The notes: generated from the letters alone by a model not told the origin. DNA of 64,000 nt from Temnothorax longispinosus (GCF_030848805.1 NC_092364.1:1116001-1180000), one strand, 5' to 3'. Positions 13,578 through 27,300 are shown, counted from the stretch's first letter. Translations and numbers: made by a program.

Positions 13578-15080
13578 AATTATTAGCAATTTGCTACAAT
13601 TTCAATGATTACGAATGACTGACATTTGCTTAGAATGCCGTACTTGTCGCGTCAGAAGATTGGTAAGCGCCCCAGGCGCGATGTAATTTATTCGCTGTTA
13701 TTGAGCAAATTCACACGTCGCATGCATCCGATTCGATTAGCATCGGCGGCGTAGAAAACGGAACGGGTTCGGGACAAGCGACGATTACGAGGCGCGTTGA
13801 GTGGTTTGACAGCTTTAATTACGGCACAGAGAGAAAAGATCGACCGGTGAGCTAATCGCGCGGAATAGCTTCGTTTCACGCTCGGCCGGCCAGCGTTCGT
13901 CGATTCGGCGATTACCGCCTTGACTCGCGGCGCGCAATCGAGCGCGGGAGAGGGATCGGGAGGCCCTAAGTGTCCCTTAACGGGTGCCCTTGCTCCAAAT
14001 TTAAGCTCTCCGATTCCGCCGCCTCGTCCCTGATTAATTCCGATAACCTTCGGACCCCATAATCGTTCGCGCAGCCTTCAGAAACTTTTTTTATATAAAC
14101 TTTTTTCCCAGCGGAAGGAAATAGGATGGCGATTGCGTGGAAAAACTTTCGATCGCGCGAAAAAACGTAGAGGATCAAATTGAAGGGAACAAGACATATG
14201 AAGACATCGTCGGCGACGTCTTCGTATAGCAAGATGCATCTGCTTGGAGCGAAATAAAACTTGAACGAGACGCGTCTATCTGTCACGTCTCAAGCGATAT
14301 AGAAAAGACACGCGTCTCTGCAAAAACACCTGTGTGTAACCAAGCCCGAGATGAATTAAGGCCGCGCGGGTGATAACTTGATTTTGCAACGCGACCGGAC
14401 ATAAGTATATGGGATCTTTTCGCGAATCAATACACGAGCTCGCGTACACGAGGGAACAATCGAGGCGCGAGCAATCAGGGCGATACGCGTGCACCATCGT
14501 TCGCTGTTAAGCGGTAAACACGTCGCGCACAATTTCAAAGGGTTAGAACTTCCAGCCTTCTCTCTCGCGTATTTCACCCCCGAGGAGATACCCACCCTAC
14601 CCGGGCGGTTAGTTTTTCATTCTCTTCGGCATCGACGTCGCGGACTTTCGCGGAACAGCGTGTGCGTTTCTAAGTCATCGCGTCGAACGGCGTCGCAAAA
14701 CGCTCTCGCGCACCGCTGAAGAGGACGCAGCGACGGCCGACGACGATCGCAACGCGCATCGCGCAACTGGTCGCGTTGCGCACCGGGGGACGAACGAGCG
14801 GATGGACGAACGACGAGATTGCGTGCGTGGCGTGCGTGTACGATACATACGTCGGTGTCGCGATCGTTCGCGCTCCTGGATAACGAAGATCCCGCTTCTG
14901 CGCGCGACGCGGCGACGATCGCGAGACTGTGGAGGCGCGGCGTAAAGTTGCTTCTTTATAGCGCGAATGTGGCGGCTAGGAGAGCCGCGCGCGTGTGTGT
15001 GTGACGCTCATGCCACGCGTTCGAAAAGCGCGCGAGAGGAGGGTGGAATTGGCGAGGCGGGAGAGCGCGGACGAGGAAGA

Positions 15081-15085
<5 letters not shown>

Positions 15086-15130
<45 letters not shown>
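15086..15130. repeat. (GA)n microsatellite
   Basis: A perfect GA dinucleotide run within the CpG-rich block at 14.4-16.6 kb. Confidence 0.95.
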
Positions 15131-15133
<3 letters not shown>

Positions 15134-16051
15134 ATCGACGGGCAGCGCGCGATGGGCGAAGCAAAAAATCATGCTGAATCCACGCGCGTGCGTGCGTGTG
15201 CGCGCCGAGTATCCTCTCAATGATCGCCGGAGGAGAGGAGATCGCGCGCTCGCAAAGCGGAGGTCGCGCCTTTCTCCTTTTGGTGTTCCAAGCGGGCTTT
15301 TCGGGGGAGGGATACGCCATTATCATTAGGCTCGCCCTTGCCTCGCTCTCGCGTTATCCGGTGCCATCCGGTGTCGTCCGGTAAAAACCGGCGCGGGAAG
15401 CGAGAATCCCGCGAACCGGCGAAAAAGGGAGTGAATGACTCTCGTCGCATATACGACGGTTTTCGTGGCGTTCGCCCGGTGGGGGTTGTTTCCCTCACGA
15501 GAGGAGATGGGGGAGATGGGGGTAGAGAAGGAGGGCGGGGGAGGGAAGAAGAGGAGGGAAGAGGACGCGCGTCCCGCGCTCGCGCTCTATATCCTCCTCC
15601 ACGGCCTCCGCCACCTCCGCGACTTGGCGGCGGTCGCCATGGCAAATTCATTGTCACCCCGGATTCTATCTGGGCGCCTCTATTTCCGTCTGACGTGCGC
15701 AACGAATCGGATGTCAAGAGGTACTGCCCACGCGGCGCATATAGGATCGATAAAACGCCTCCTCCTGAAATTCGGATAAAGCGTAGGGCGCCACTGCCCG
15801 CCTTTCGCGCATCCCGAACCGTCATTTAAATCCCACGGCCACGTGTGCCGAAAAGAAGAAATTCGCGCGACGTTTTCGGCGATAACACGTGGTCGAAAAG
15901 CGAAGAGTGCGTCGCGCTCTCCGTGGCGCTTGATCCCTTCGAGAAGCCATCAGGCACCGTCGCCGAATGAAATTCGGAGAGAGCTCACAGCATCCGCGTT
16001 TTGGCGCGCGATCGAAGAGAAACGCCACCCCTCTCCCGTTGAAATGAACCC

Positions 16052-16054
<3 letters not shown>

Positions 16055-16103
<49 letters not shown>
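16055..16103. repeat. (CT)n microsatellite
   Basis: A perfect CT dinucleotide run at the right edge of the same CpG-rich block as the GA run 1 kb to the left. The two runs are of opposite strand sense. Confidence 0.95.
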
Positions 16104-16107
<4 letters not shown>

Positions 16108-18687
16108 CTTTTTATCGATTTTCAGAACTCGGCGTCGCGCGCGCGAGGGAGGGAAGGAAAAGGAGGGAAAGAGACGGACAATTTTGCCTTTATTTTTTTC
16201 GGTACGCCTCCACTTTGTGGAGACGCGATGCGGGAGATGAAAGATGAAACTCGTTCGTTTCGCGCCTTTGTCTCGGGCCTAACTCGCGCGATATCGCACG
16301 AGTATCTATAGCACGAGGAGAATTGCCGTATCCGGCTGCAGCCGCGAGACTACTTGGCTACACGCGCGATCCGACGCGACGCGACGGCTCGTTCTTCCTG
16401 TTGTGCGCGGAATCGCGAACCACGACCGATAGCGCGAGCGCGGAGTAATTCGAGCTGGAGCCCGCGCGAGTTCGAAAAGCGCGGGAACGACGGGGAAAAC
16501 GGGCCCCTCTCTTTCTCTTCGACTCGTCGCGCCTTCGTAGGTGGAGCCAGCGGCCGCTTTCTTGCCCCGATCCGATGGATCACTCTCACTCCGCTGTCTC
16601 AAGCTATATTTGTACCTCGAAGCGATGTTACAACAGAGAGAACGAGAGAAAGAGAGAGAGAGAGAGAGAAAATGAATTAACCTTGTATGCGCAACTAATG
16701 AATTTTATAATAGCCTAAATTGCCTTGATGATTTCGAATTGAAGTGTCGAAAAATATTCTTAAAGTTTCCCTAAAAATCATCTAAAATATGAGAAAAACA
16801 TCTGTCAAAGATTATTGAAAGAGAATATCAAAAGTTAATACTGCATAGTCTCGGAACGACCTCTTACGCATCGAAGGATCGAAGAAAAAATAATTCTACG
16901 ATATTATGCTTAAGAAAAAGAACTATAGATATTCATTTCGCAACAAACATCGTTATCAGGAATCGGAAATTTCACAATGTAAACAGTTTCTCACAATCTC
17001 TCATGTTACTCAATATAAATCTACGTTTCACTGATTTACGAAATAGAAATAATTGATCTTCGTCCTTGCTTGTAATTTCAAGAAAATTTAACGCGTTGCA
17101 ACTACACTAATTACAATTACAGGATTAATGAAAAGACTCTCGATGATATAAAATATATACATATATAGGTATATATTTATTTTAATATAAGTAGGAATTT
17201 CGCAACTAGTACAAATTAATTAGCTTAGCGAATCGTCGCATTTGTTCAGTAGCTATAAAAGAAAAAGAGATATTTTTTTTCTAATATGGCAGTATAAAGT
17301 AGAAAATCTCCGATTTTTCAGTTCATAATAACGGAAATATCTAGTCGATATTAACGAACGTCATTTAAGTCCGACAAATGAGAAATTGATGCGTTCCTCG
17401 ATTCGCGATCCGCGTACAAAAGCTGGGTACTTCGATTATCCTCTCGACGAGAGTATCGAACCATTTAGTTATTGCCCCATTTAGCGCCGAAACGTGGGCT
17501 TCCAGCCCTCCCTCCTCTCCCACTTCCGCCGCTGTGAATACAGAATAACCTCGACATTTTTTTTTGTCTTTTTGCGCGAGAACTATCCGAATATTCCGAA
17601 TGGAGGTCGGACATGAATAACATCGTACATTTGCTATTGTAATTTAGAACGGCACGTGTTTCGTGATACGGACGCTCGTCACACGCACGGGCCGTGTTCG
17701 GCAATGGGGGAGGACGGGGCTAACGGGATTATTAATCGCCAAGCGTCCGCCGCGGCGGCGGCGGTGGCTGACGGTGGCTCGGTTGAGAATCGCTGACGCG
17801 CGTGCGACGCGAACGCGCGGATGCGAGCGCGAGTCGCGCGAGACGCGAGGAGCGTTGCTTACAATCGGCTGCGTCAACGATGCCCGACAATATATCCTCG
17901 TTCTCTCTCTTCCTCTCCCCTTACATTATTTTTCCTTGCGATACTTCAGAATCGTACTTCCTTTACGTGATTAATCGCGATTAAATCGGTTCGATTGCCG
18001 TCTCTCGTTCCCGAAGAGCGAAAAAAAAATTAGCGAGAAGCGTGTTAATCGCCTCGCATCCCGGATATCGTTAACGCAGCCGACTGTACGTACTTTTGCG
18101 CGCGCGCGTATATGAAAACTGCGCGTTCGTCGAGAACGAATATTCCCGGGGCCGGCCGCACGCAAATGCGTCCTTGTTGCGGACTAATTGCCGCGCGCGC
18201 GCGCGCACGCGGTTGCATTAATTGCGTGCTCTCTTTTCCACGCTCCAACCTCTTTTATCCTCCCGCTTTCCCCTCGCGCGCGGATGCGAAACGTCGCCCA
18301 ATTGCGAGCAATTTACTCGGTCCGCCGTGGGTCAATGCTAGATCCGCTATGCCGCTGTCGACGCCCGCGGACGGATTCCACTCGAATCGCCGTCGCCATC
18401 GAATATCCGTGACTGGAATTATTCGCGTATGCCCGAACGGAGATGAGACCCGGGCTCTTCTCGCATACCGAGGTGATCTCTCCGACTATGCTTAGGTACC
18501 CACATACAGGAAGCGACTTCGAATGACCAGTCGTTGATCACTTGAACGATAATTCTAGGGTCACAAACGTAAAATATGGTTTGTTTTCTCTTTCTTTCAT
18601 TAAACACAAAGGATAATATTCGCACATATATATTTACAGGATCTTGGATGTTCGTTGTCCCTTAGAATGCTCGAAACGTCTTAGGCT

Positions 18688-20348
18688 TCAGTGAGTCAGT
18701 TTGAAGTATTCCGGATGTATTTTGAGATTTAGGGCCGCGGGTGCCACGCAACTCAGCCAACTAACGAGCTTATTCTTGCTGCAACATTCATCAAGTCCAC
18801 GATAAACAGGAGAGTTATTCAGAAGGTAAAGTTACTTCGATTAGCTTTTCTTAAAGTAGCCTTTATTTCTTTTCTTAGTTCTCTTATTACTTAAATGCCG
18901 CTTCTCACCTCTTCGACATGGTCCGCAGCAACCCCTGCGACAGACACGGATGTAATTGTAGGAATGGCGTGCCGACGATAGGATGAATCGCCTGCGATAA
19001 TTCCGTGTAATTTAATTTGGAACCGTGAACCGTTTGAGCCTCATTTACGCTCACTGGGTTAATACCGGGGAAATCTAAAAAAAAAAGAGACAAAATGAAA
19101 AAACGCCCGTCAGATCTCTCACGACAATTGCCGTGATCCTTCCCTCGCTGATGAATACGTGAAAGATAATGAGCGTTAATTATTCCAAACGACATGACGC
19201 GTTTCCGCCCCGCCGAAATGCGTTACCGGGATTAATTAATACCGTCCGCATATCTGCGCGAATATTGAAATAGTCGGACACGTTTGCGTTTATAATCAAT
19301 AAAACGATGCACGCGAGGCAGGGATATGGCACGAATGCACGGTGCCGACAACCGCAAATTTCAGGCTCTGTCTCTATCCCCCTATATCGCCCTATCTAAC
19401 TTTCGAAATTTTGGAAAGGCACCCCATGCCGCGCCCTTCTCGAAAACAGCTTTCGGTGTATTTTATTCTTTCGGAAGTCTCTTTTTTTTCTATGAATCCT
19501 GCGGCGCGTGGACGGAGATATTTTTCAAATACAACTTGTAAGTAGCCGACGCTCCTGAACTAGGTACCTGATTTCCATCCATTGAAGAAGAGCACCGGGA
19601 CGCTGTAGCTAACAGACCACAGAATGTGATGCTCGATGATGAAAGGCGTTTCGCTCGTGGAGGTGGCTTCGTGCGGGTCTTCTCGAAATTTCACGTGGAA
19701 CTCCTCGGCATCGTCGTCGTCACCGGTCGATCCGTCCTTTTTCGTAGCCGAGTCGTTCGGTACGAAGCACTTGGCTCTCCTAACTAGATAAGCTTCTCCG
19801 GGAATATCCTAGCGTGAATATAAATTGTTAGACGGACGAGAGAAGACGAAAAAGACGCCAAATATCACGCGGTATGCGATAAATGTATAAATGTATCCCT
19901 CAATCTCTGGCTCGTGTTTAAGTGGCCAATAACTCTTGACCACCCCGTCCAAAAAGCTCTAAAAGCTCGTAAATAATATACTACATCTCGAGCATTCAAA
20001 CGTAGAATTTGTAAATTTTACAACTTAACGTGCAACACATTTTAAAAGACTGCTCAGTTTATTAAATTTTTTTACAAGATTTTATATTTTTGTAGCTTTA
20101 CAAATAAGCGGCACGCGAATGGATCGCATAATCGTGAGTTTCATCAACAATGTTAATGAAATGATTCAATCTACATATTTTATACGTCGGTTAGCGTGTA
20201 ATTCGCGCGAGTGAGCGACTCGGCGGTATAAACTGTGTACCTTGTCCCCACGAAGCTCCCATCCATCCGATATCTTGGCTGAAACAACAAGAAACTTCTC
20301 TGCATTCTCGAGGAATTCCTCCCATGTAACCGTGCCCGGGCCGTCCAT
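18688..20348 (-). CDS. Atg10: Autophagy-related protein 10 (E2-like enzyme), complete, 4 exons
   Basis: ATG10 is the E2-like enzyme that takes activated ATG12 from ATG7 and joins it to ATG5 in the cytosol during autophagosome formation. Exons in transcript order: 20348-20241, 19808-19568, 19074-18909, 18778-18688. GT-AG borders and phases join to 201 codons plus stop; human ATG10 has 220. The N terminus (TWEEFLENAEKFL ... KISDGWELRGDK) matches the family's SDxWEWR-type start. Exon 2 carries an acidic variable loop (GDDDDAEE) followed by EHHILWSVSYSVPVLFFNGW, matching the YHVLYSCSYQVPVLYF strand. Exon 3 holds QAIHPIVGTPFLQLHPC, whose HPC cysteine (about residue 160) is the thioester-forming residue. 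Exon 4 has NKLVSWLSCVAPAALNL, matching the family's C-terminal helix. The gene is transcribed in the same direction as Eaat and divergently from Ssdp. Confidence 0.93.
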
Positions 20349-21690
20349 TGGTGCACGACTCTAAACATCGAGAAATTTATATATTTTGTCAGATCCATCA
20401 TTTATATATATATATACGTAACGCATGATTAACAAGCTACAACGGATTTTCCGCAATTATTGTATCTAATATATTGTTTCGCTTTGGTTTCTGAGTTTCG
20501 AGAACCTCGGCATCTCGCGATTAATTCTCTACAGTCCCCGCATTGGTTAACGCCGCCTCGCGCGATTATCTCCGTAGCGTCGCTCGAACGGGCGAGGAGA
20601 AGGAAAGAGAAAGACAGAGAGAGAAAAAGAGAGAGAGAGAGAGAGACAGAAAGCGCGTAACAGAATTATAGAACATTTCGTTAAATTTTGCGTAGCGACG
20701 TCCAAGTTGCGACGTCGATCGCATGATAAAATTGAAAAAGGGGAAGCGGTTCACCCGAGAGAACAGCGTGCCTTCTCCCGCCCCCTCCCTGCCCCTCACC
20801 CTTTGCTGCTACCTTCTCGCCAAACTCTCTATCGCGTCAATTGTCGACTATTTCGCGTCGGACATGTCCGCCGACGTTCGGGCGCGATCGAGCGCCTCGC
20901 ACCTCGCCCCCCCCTGTCCGGCACCATGCCTTCCCCTTCCACCCCCCTGCGACCTCTCTACCGCTTCCAGGACTGTCGACATACGCACGCCGATAGTACT
21001 CCGCGTTGTGTTACGGCCCCGCGTGTATGTGTGTGTGCGTCGGTCGCGGTCCAATCGGACGCGGAGTCGCAGGCCAGTGCCGTACCGCGCGCGGGCGCCG
21101 GAGCTGGAGTTTTGCGCCCTTTTCCACCCTCCTCACCGCCCGTCGTTCCGCGAGGTCCTTTTTGGGACAGCCTCGTCCTTTATTCGACAATGTACCGTCG
21201 GCGTGTCGTCGCACGATAGAATTTCTCGCTTGTTTTACGCCTGCGCCTTTATCGCAAATTCGAAGTATCGACCTATCCCAATATCGCGCAGCGCGTTTTT
21301 TTTTTTTTCAACAACAACGAGATATTCCATACGAGAAGCTGCGCAGCGGTATGTAACGCTCATATAGCGTTTCATTGACGACGACGACGACTCGCAAAGA
21401 TTCTTCCACGAGAAATATCCTGGCGCGCGGAAAACGTCCGCTCGTCCGCTCCGCCAATCCGCTCGGCGGCTCCGCTGGACGAGATAACACGCCTTACCCT
21501 GCATGCTAATTTGTTACCGTTAATAACACACGAGACCAATAATGCAATCCCGGCAGGAGATAAAGTATTATAAGTTATTAATTGATTCAGAAGTATTGTA
21601 AAATATTATAATTATATTCCGTGGCGTAAAACGGAATAATAAAAGCTGTCACATGAGCCAACAAAATCAACATATTCATCACAAGCGCGC

Positions 21691-21725
<35 letters not shown>
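21691..21725. repeat. (AC)n microsatellite
   Basis: An AC dinucleotide run with one early interruption. Confidence 0.9.
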
Positions 21726-21728
<3 letters not shown>

Positions 21729-21859
21729 ATATTTCCCACTGATTTATTTATAATAATATCAGGTAATTTTGCCGTTATTTTTTTTGCAGTAAATATAACT
21801 CAGAATTCGAAATCCAGTGAAAGTTCAGTTGACCACTGTTCTTTTAATTACAGTTTGGG

Positions 21860-22013
21860 GGCGGTATTCACAGTCGGATCTTATTTTAAGACCGTCTTAA
21901 GTAATGTCTTAAGTTGCTAATACGGTCATTTGATTGGCTGGACGGAGTCTTAAGGCTGCTTTTGACCAGACTTAAGACGATCTTAGATATAAGATCCGAC
22001 TATGAATACCGCC
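21860..22013. mobile_element. Short inverted-repeat element (MITE), 154 bp
   Basis: The ends are inverted copies: GGCGGTATTCACAGTCGGAT at the left and, read on the other strand, GGCGGTATTCATAGTCGGAT at the right. The match continues through CTTAT and a shared CGTCTTAAG block. The interior has no coding capacity. The target-site duplication is not clear by eye, so the superfamily is left open. Confidence 0.75.
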
Positions 22014-24324
22014 GTAGGTATCGACGATTCTGGGTTCGCTCTGCGTAGACAAAGGTATAGAAAGAAATGTATAGAACGCCATTTATATATTTTAGAAAAC
22101 TTTCTCTGCACAAAGAATGCCGTCAAATAAATCTTGGACAAAAAATATCCTTTAGGATAAACTATAAAGATTTCTCAGACTTTAACTGCGGTGGAAAGTA
22201 AAGCAATCAATATTTCGTGGAGTTCAATTCTAATTGTAAGTAATACAAGCTTAAACGGGCGTCAATATAGACACATTTGTATTTTCTCTTCGATATTCCA
22301 AAGTTGCGGCATCGATTTCCGCGGATTCGATTCTCCGCGCGTAAATGATTTATTTTCGATGAATATCTCTGTGAGAACGCGGTAGCAACGACAGCTCGGA
22401 GCTCGCACGATCACCCGGGCGTCGAGAAGATTACTCGTGTAAAAGAAAAAACAAACCGTCAAGGCAATTTTGAGTAAACAACTCAATCGTAACTCTTTCG
22501 AGTTACGATCCATATGCGGAACATTTGTTCGTATCGACGATACAGAGAAAATCGTGTGTAATCCGGAGGAAGGCGCGGTTTCGCTCGCCTCCGTCATTTC
22601 TCGAGCCACTCGTACTCGTACAGCACTGGCATAACAAACGGCGATGCGCGCGCACCGTTCTCCGCCGGTGCGAGGAACGAGGACGACACGACGATAGCAG
22701 CGAGAGAGTAGCGCGGTAGCGAGAGGTGGAGCGAGAGAGGAACGGCGTGAAGGGAGACGCGAGCGAGCGAGACAGAGCGTAACGAGGGAAAGATAGGGAG
22801 GTGGGGGGGGGGGGAAGCAGAGCGGGGCGGGGATGGGGGACTACACACCGCCGACTCATCTGCGTGTAGTCGTGCAGCGCGTGCGAAATCTACGAGTCAC
22901 ACTTCCGAACTTGCTCGTGTTTACACGACAGTAAGTTCAGCCCGCTCTCCCACTCTTCTCGCTCCGTCCCTCGCGACCCTCGCGCCTGACGACCGTGTCG
23001 TTCTATCTCTCCCCCGCGCTGTGCCCTGTGCCGTCTCTCTGTCAAGCGCGCGCGTTACGGGTGACGCGTACGTGTGCGTGCCGTGCGTATACTCGGCGTG
23101 TGTGTGTGTGAAGTTTACGTACTCCGCGCGCATGTGTATGTGTACGTGCGCGCGCACGGAGCACGTATGCGTTATGTACATCGTGCGGCCGCAGTGATAC
23201 ACCGTTCCCGTGTTGCGAGACGCCTGCGATCTGAGCGCGCGCGACAAAGCGAGTTTCGCCGAGGACGAGAGCCGCGTCCGGCGGCGGCAACGACGACGAA
23301 GACGAAGACAACGACGACCGGAGGTCCTCGTCCTCGATACGATCCCGGGGGCGATGCGCGGTACGCAGCGGCGAGTCGGGGCGACGGCAGCCGAGTGAGC
23401 GTATACGGAGTGAAGTGAGCGACGGTGAGAAGTGAACGGACGACGGCGACGGCCGACGTCGGCGACGAGTGATCGAAGACAATAGGACGCGCGCGAACGG
23501 TAAACGCGGATCACGATATACCGAAAAGACGGCGAGGTTGCGAGGAGGAGGTGCGGCGGAACGATGAGGACTTCGACGACGGCGGCGGCGGCGGCGGTGA
23601 TAACGACAGTGGTGGCGACGGCGACGAGGCGCCCCCAACGACGCACCTGAATCGCTGACAATTACGACGGCGACGTCGTGATGCGTCGCACCGTGTCGCT
23701 CCAGTACCGCGCAGCAGCAGGCACCTCGCTCCAGTTGTGACGCGACGTGTTCGTGACGTGACGCGACGAAAGCGGGACGGAGAAGACCTTCTTGTCAGTG
23801 CGCGAGTGAGACGGAGAGGCAGCGAGGAAGAGAGAGAGAGGAACAGAAACACCTCCCGCGACTCCTTTCTGCGTGTAGCGAGTGAAACAGAGACGAGGAT
23901 AGTGAAAGAGAGAGACAGAGACAGACGTAGACCGAAAGAGCGGCGCGCGCGAGCGCCAACGAGTGCGCCGGAGTGTGTGTGCGTGTGTGTTGTGTGTACG
24001 AGCGTGCACCTTTTCCTCGGGTCGCGTTTCGTTTGACGCGACGTCGCGCGTCGTCGACGTAAGCACGACCGAGCGATTACCGTTCGCCGTTTTCGCTCCC
24101 GAACGAGCGAGACAGACGCGGCCGCCCGCGGCCGCGGCGGCACACGTACATACGCGCGCGGGGAACGCGCGTAGCCTGAGCGTGCGTGCGTGCGTGCGAG
24201 CGAGAGAGAGAGAGAGTCCCCGATCTCCCGTTCTTTTCACCGCTTCGGCCGTCCAGCGGCGCACGAAGGAACGGCGGCGCACTTGTGTTTACGCTTGAAG
24301 CATTGACCGGCCACCACGGCGACC

Positions 24325-27300
24325 ATGTACGCCAAGGGAAAAGGGGCGTCGGTGCCGTCGGACTCTCAGGCGAGAGAAAAGTACGTATCGCATCGCCAGC
24401 AAGACGAAGAGAAAGAGAGAGAGAGAGAGAGCGCGCGAGAGAGGGAGGTGGGGAAAAATAAAAATGATTGGCGTTCCGTCGTGAAAATTCCAACCGGCCA
24501 TTGATCGCTCGGTATATAACTCCATTTTTCTCGGGCATCCTCCTGACTCCACCTCCCGCGCCCCGCGCGCCCCCAGCTCCCAGCCCCCGGCCCCCGGCTC
24601 CCGCTCGCTCCGTCCGCGCGGGCTCTCCCCCTCCCTCTCCCCCTCAACGCTCTCCCACCACCCCCTTCGCCGTCGCCGGTTCTTTTTGCTCCGAGCCGTA
24701 TCGCATCGCGCGTATATCGCGACCGGAGAACCCGGTTCGTCGGGTTAATCCAGTTTATTACCTACCGACGGCCGATCGGACCGATGAGCCATTCGTTTGT
24801 CTTCCCTCTCTCGCTCACCTCTTTGTACGTTTCTCGTTTCGAACGTACGTGACGATGTTCCCTTTCCTCCTCCTCCTCCTCTGGCCGCCACCGCGCCCCC
24901 TCCTTTCCCCCTTCCCCCTTCCGCGAGATCGATTCGAGACTTGACGTGCGAAAGGCTCGATCGTCGACACGCGTCATCGCGTGGAGAAAATTCGCGCGAG
25001 GTGAAAAATTGGCGAGGGACCCGCGAATCCCTGGACGCGCGCTTTTTCGATTCCCGATCGAACGCCGGGATTTTCAAATGGCGCGAAACGAGCGCCTTCG
25101 ATATTAAGATTGACAGGGAATTAAATCGCGCTGGATTAGAAAGTTAAGTTGTAATCAATTAGCAAACCGCGATCGATGCCACTCGCTTCGATTAAAAAAT
25201 GTCCCGGTCAACCGTGCGAAGTTGCCGATGCCGGCGCATCGATCTCTTTCGTCGTCCGTGGCATTGCAATAATTGAGCGATATCTTGATTCTTGAGCTGT
25301 CGCGTTCGAGTTTTTAAACTTTCTTTTTCGCGTTCGTATTATCTTCTTCCTTCAAACGTCGGGGATGTACGACCGTCTCGCGTCAGGCGCGGCAAGCGAA
25401 ACTTGAACGAGCAAACTTTACGTTTTGGTTACGAAATGCTGTCGGGGGCGGTCGTTAACTGGAATTAGCCGGTCATAATTCTCCGACGCGACTGATTATC
25501 ATAACGTAATTAACTCCAATCCGTTCGATACCTCAACTCTCTTCAGGTCGTGGTTCAAATTGCGACGCGGATCGGAAATTGTGATTCAATCAATCGATCG
25601 AGCGATCCACTCCGAGACGCGGACGGGAGAGCCCGGCGCTGCGGAAAAACGAGGATGGAAGAAAAGAAAAACGAGATCGACCCGGCCGGGGAAAGATTGT
25701 CCAGCCGGGACTCGCGCGTAACCTGCTTTCTCGCGAGAGGCGATTGATCCGCGCGCGCTGTCAGTCAGCGAGGAGCCGCGCTTCCACGCTCCGCTCCGAT
25801 TCGCGGTTTTCGATTCCCGCGCGCCATGTTTGTATCGCCCGGCCAGGCCGGCTCTTCCCTCCGCGAGATGCACCCAGCCGCGGGGAAAGTCGGCGTTAAC
25901 AACGCGACGGATTCGTGAGGAAACGCCATTGTCGAGGCGGCTTCGAGTTAAGTACGGGCTTTCTAAAAAAAAAGAGAGAAAGACGGATACCGATCCCTCG
26001 CGTTTGCGTAACCTGCCCGTCTTTTCACGTTCCCCGTCGCTATCTTGAAGTTCGTTCTTGTTCTACCGCTCAAAGTTTGCCTCCTCAATTTCGAATGGCT
26101 AATGGCTAATGATTTTTCCAGATTGGCGCTTTACGTGTATGAGTACTTGTTACATGTAGGAGCCCAAAAAGCAGCACAAACGTTCCTGTCGGAGGTACAA
26201 TAATTTTCCTCATTTTTGTAAATTTTTTACATCATTTTTACATCTATATTGCGAAATATTGTTAACTACAATGTGGTTTGCTCTGGTTGTCCAGATTCGA
26301 TGGGAGAAGAATATCACACTGGGAGAGCCACCTGGGTTTTTGCATTCTTGGTGGTGGTAAGTATGCCTACGTTACCGTTAAAGAAAATATCGCAGGGATG
26401 TGATATTCAGTGTGAAATAATTATTATGAAATTTCTTTTCAGTGTCTTTTGGGATTTGTACTGCGCAGCGCCTGAGAGGAGAGATTCTTGTGAACACAGC
26501 AGTGAGGCCAAAGCGTTTCACGACTATGTAATTATATTAATAATTGCAATACTCTTTTGTAACTTGCATAAAATTATCGACCACTCAATATCAAAGCGAC
26601 GGTTGTTATATTAAATTAAATAGGTGCACAAGCGTTTGCATATTATTTATGGTATTTGTTCTGTTATCAGGGATTCGTGAATAGTGCTTACAACGTCAAT
26701 GGCATTGCACACGTAAGTTGAAAAATTTATGTCAAACTATTAATATGCATTATTATAAACATACATAGTTGAACTTTTTATTTTAATACATATTTGTTTA
26801 ATACATATGTTAATAATGATTAAGAATCAATGTAATTTGATCTACTTTTTTAACCTTTCTCTCGCAAGACATCCTTTTTCGCAAAGAAGCTTAGAGACTA
26901 AATAAAATTACAAAATATTTACAGAATGCTGGACCAGCTCCATCTCCAATTGGTCAAATGCCACCAAACGATGGAATGCCTGGTGGTCCCATGCCTCCTG
27001 CTTTCTTCCCAGTGAGTTTTTATTTGATAACAACAATTTCTTATCATCATTTGTTTTGATCTTTACTTACAGAATACGTAAAGTGAAAAATTATTTGATT
27101 AAATCGGTCGTCACAAAATTGCATTTCAATTGCATTTCGCTTATTACATCTTGTTAAAATATATTTTGATGATTTTAATTAATTAAAAGATTTATTGAAT
27201 TTCTATTAATGCACTTGTTATAGTGATTACATCTTTTACGAGATAGTTTCAAGTAGGTTTTGCAACAAAAATTATTTTGGAAAGAAGATATTAACGTTTC

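Larger units (their letters stand above)
4413..18687. other. 14-kb interval between Eaat and Atg10 with no coding gene recognised
   Basis: This long interval lies upstream of the transporter start codon and downstream of the Atg10 stop. I see no exon with family resemblance on either strand. It alternates AT-rich DNA with CpG-rich stretches (about 7.2-7.7, 11.8-12.7, 14.4-16.6 and 17.7-18.4 kb) and has several CT or GA microsatellites. The transporter's non-coding first exon(s) and promoter most likely lie here; the CpG-rich block at 14.4-16.6 kb is one candidate. Most open frames in the CpG-rich parts are arginine-rich and overlap on both strands, as expected from base composition rather than coding. 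Confidence 0.5.
20349..24324. promoter_or_regulatory. Divergent intergenic region between Atg10 and Ssdp, CpG-rich, with presumed promoters
   Basis: This interval of about 4 kb separates the two start codons, which point away from each other. The right half (about 22.6-24.3 kb) is strongly CpG-rich with GA, GT and CG simple repeats and probably contains the Ssdp promoter and long 5' untranslated region. Open frames of 200 codons or more on both strands here are Arg/Ser/Pro-rich, overlap each other and show no protein family, so I treat them as composition artefacts. The Atg10 promoter is probably close to 20.4-20.6 kb. No specific binding site is claimed. Confidence 0.5.

Noticed and set aside
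15217..15829. Overlapping 202-codon (minus) and 163-codon (plus) frames
   Set aside because: Gly/Arg/Pro-rich low complexity from CpG-rich DNA and microsatellites, open on both strands at once, with no conserved domain.
20707..21367. Plus-strand frames of 170 and 214 codons
   Set aside because: Two frames overlap over the same Arg/Pro/Ser-rich DNA. No domain is seen, and the composition explains the lack of stops.
22921..24298. Several minus-strand frames of 198-246 codons
   Set aside because: Thr-His and Arg-Ser repeats come from GT/CG simple repeats in the presumed Ssdp promoter and 5' UTR. They overlap each other and have no homology that I recognise.
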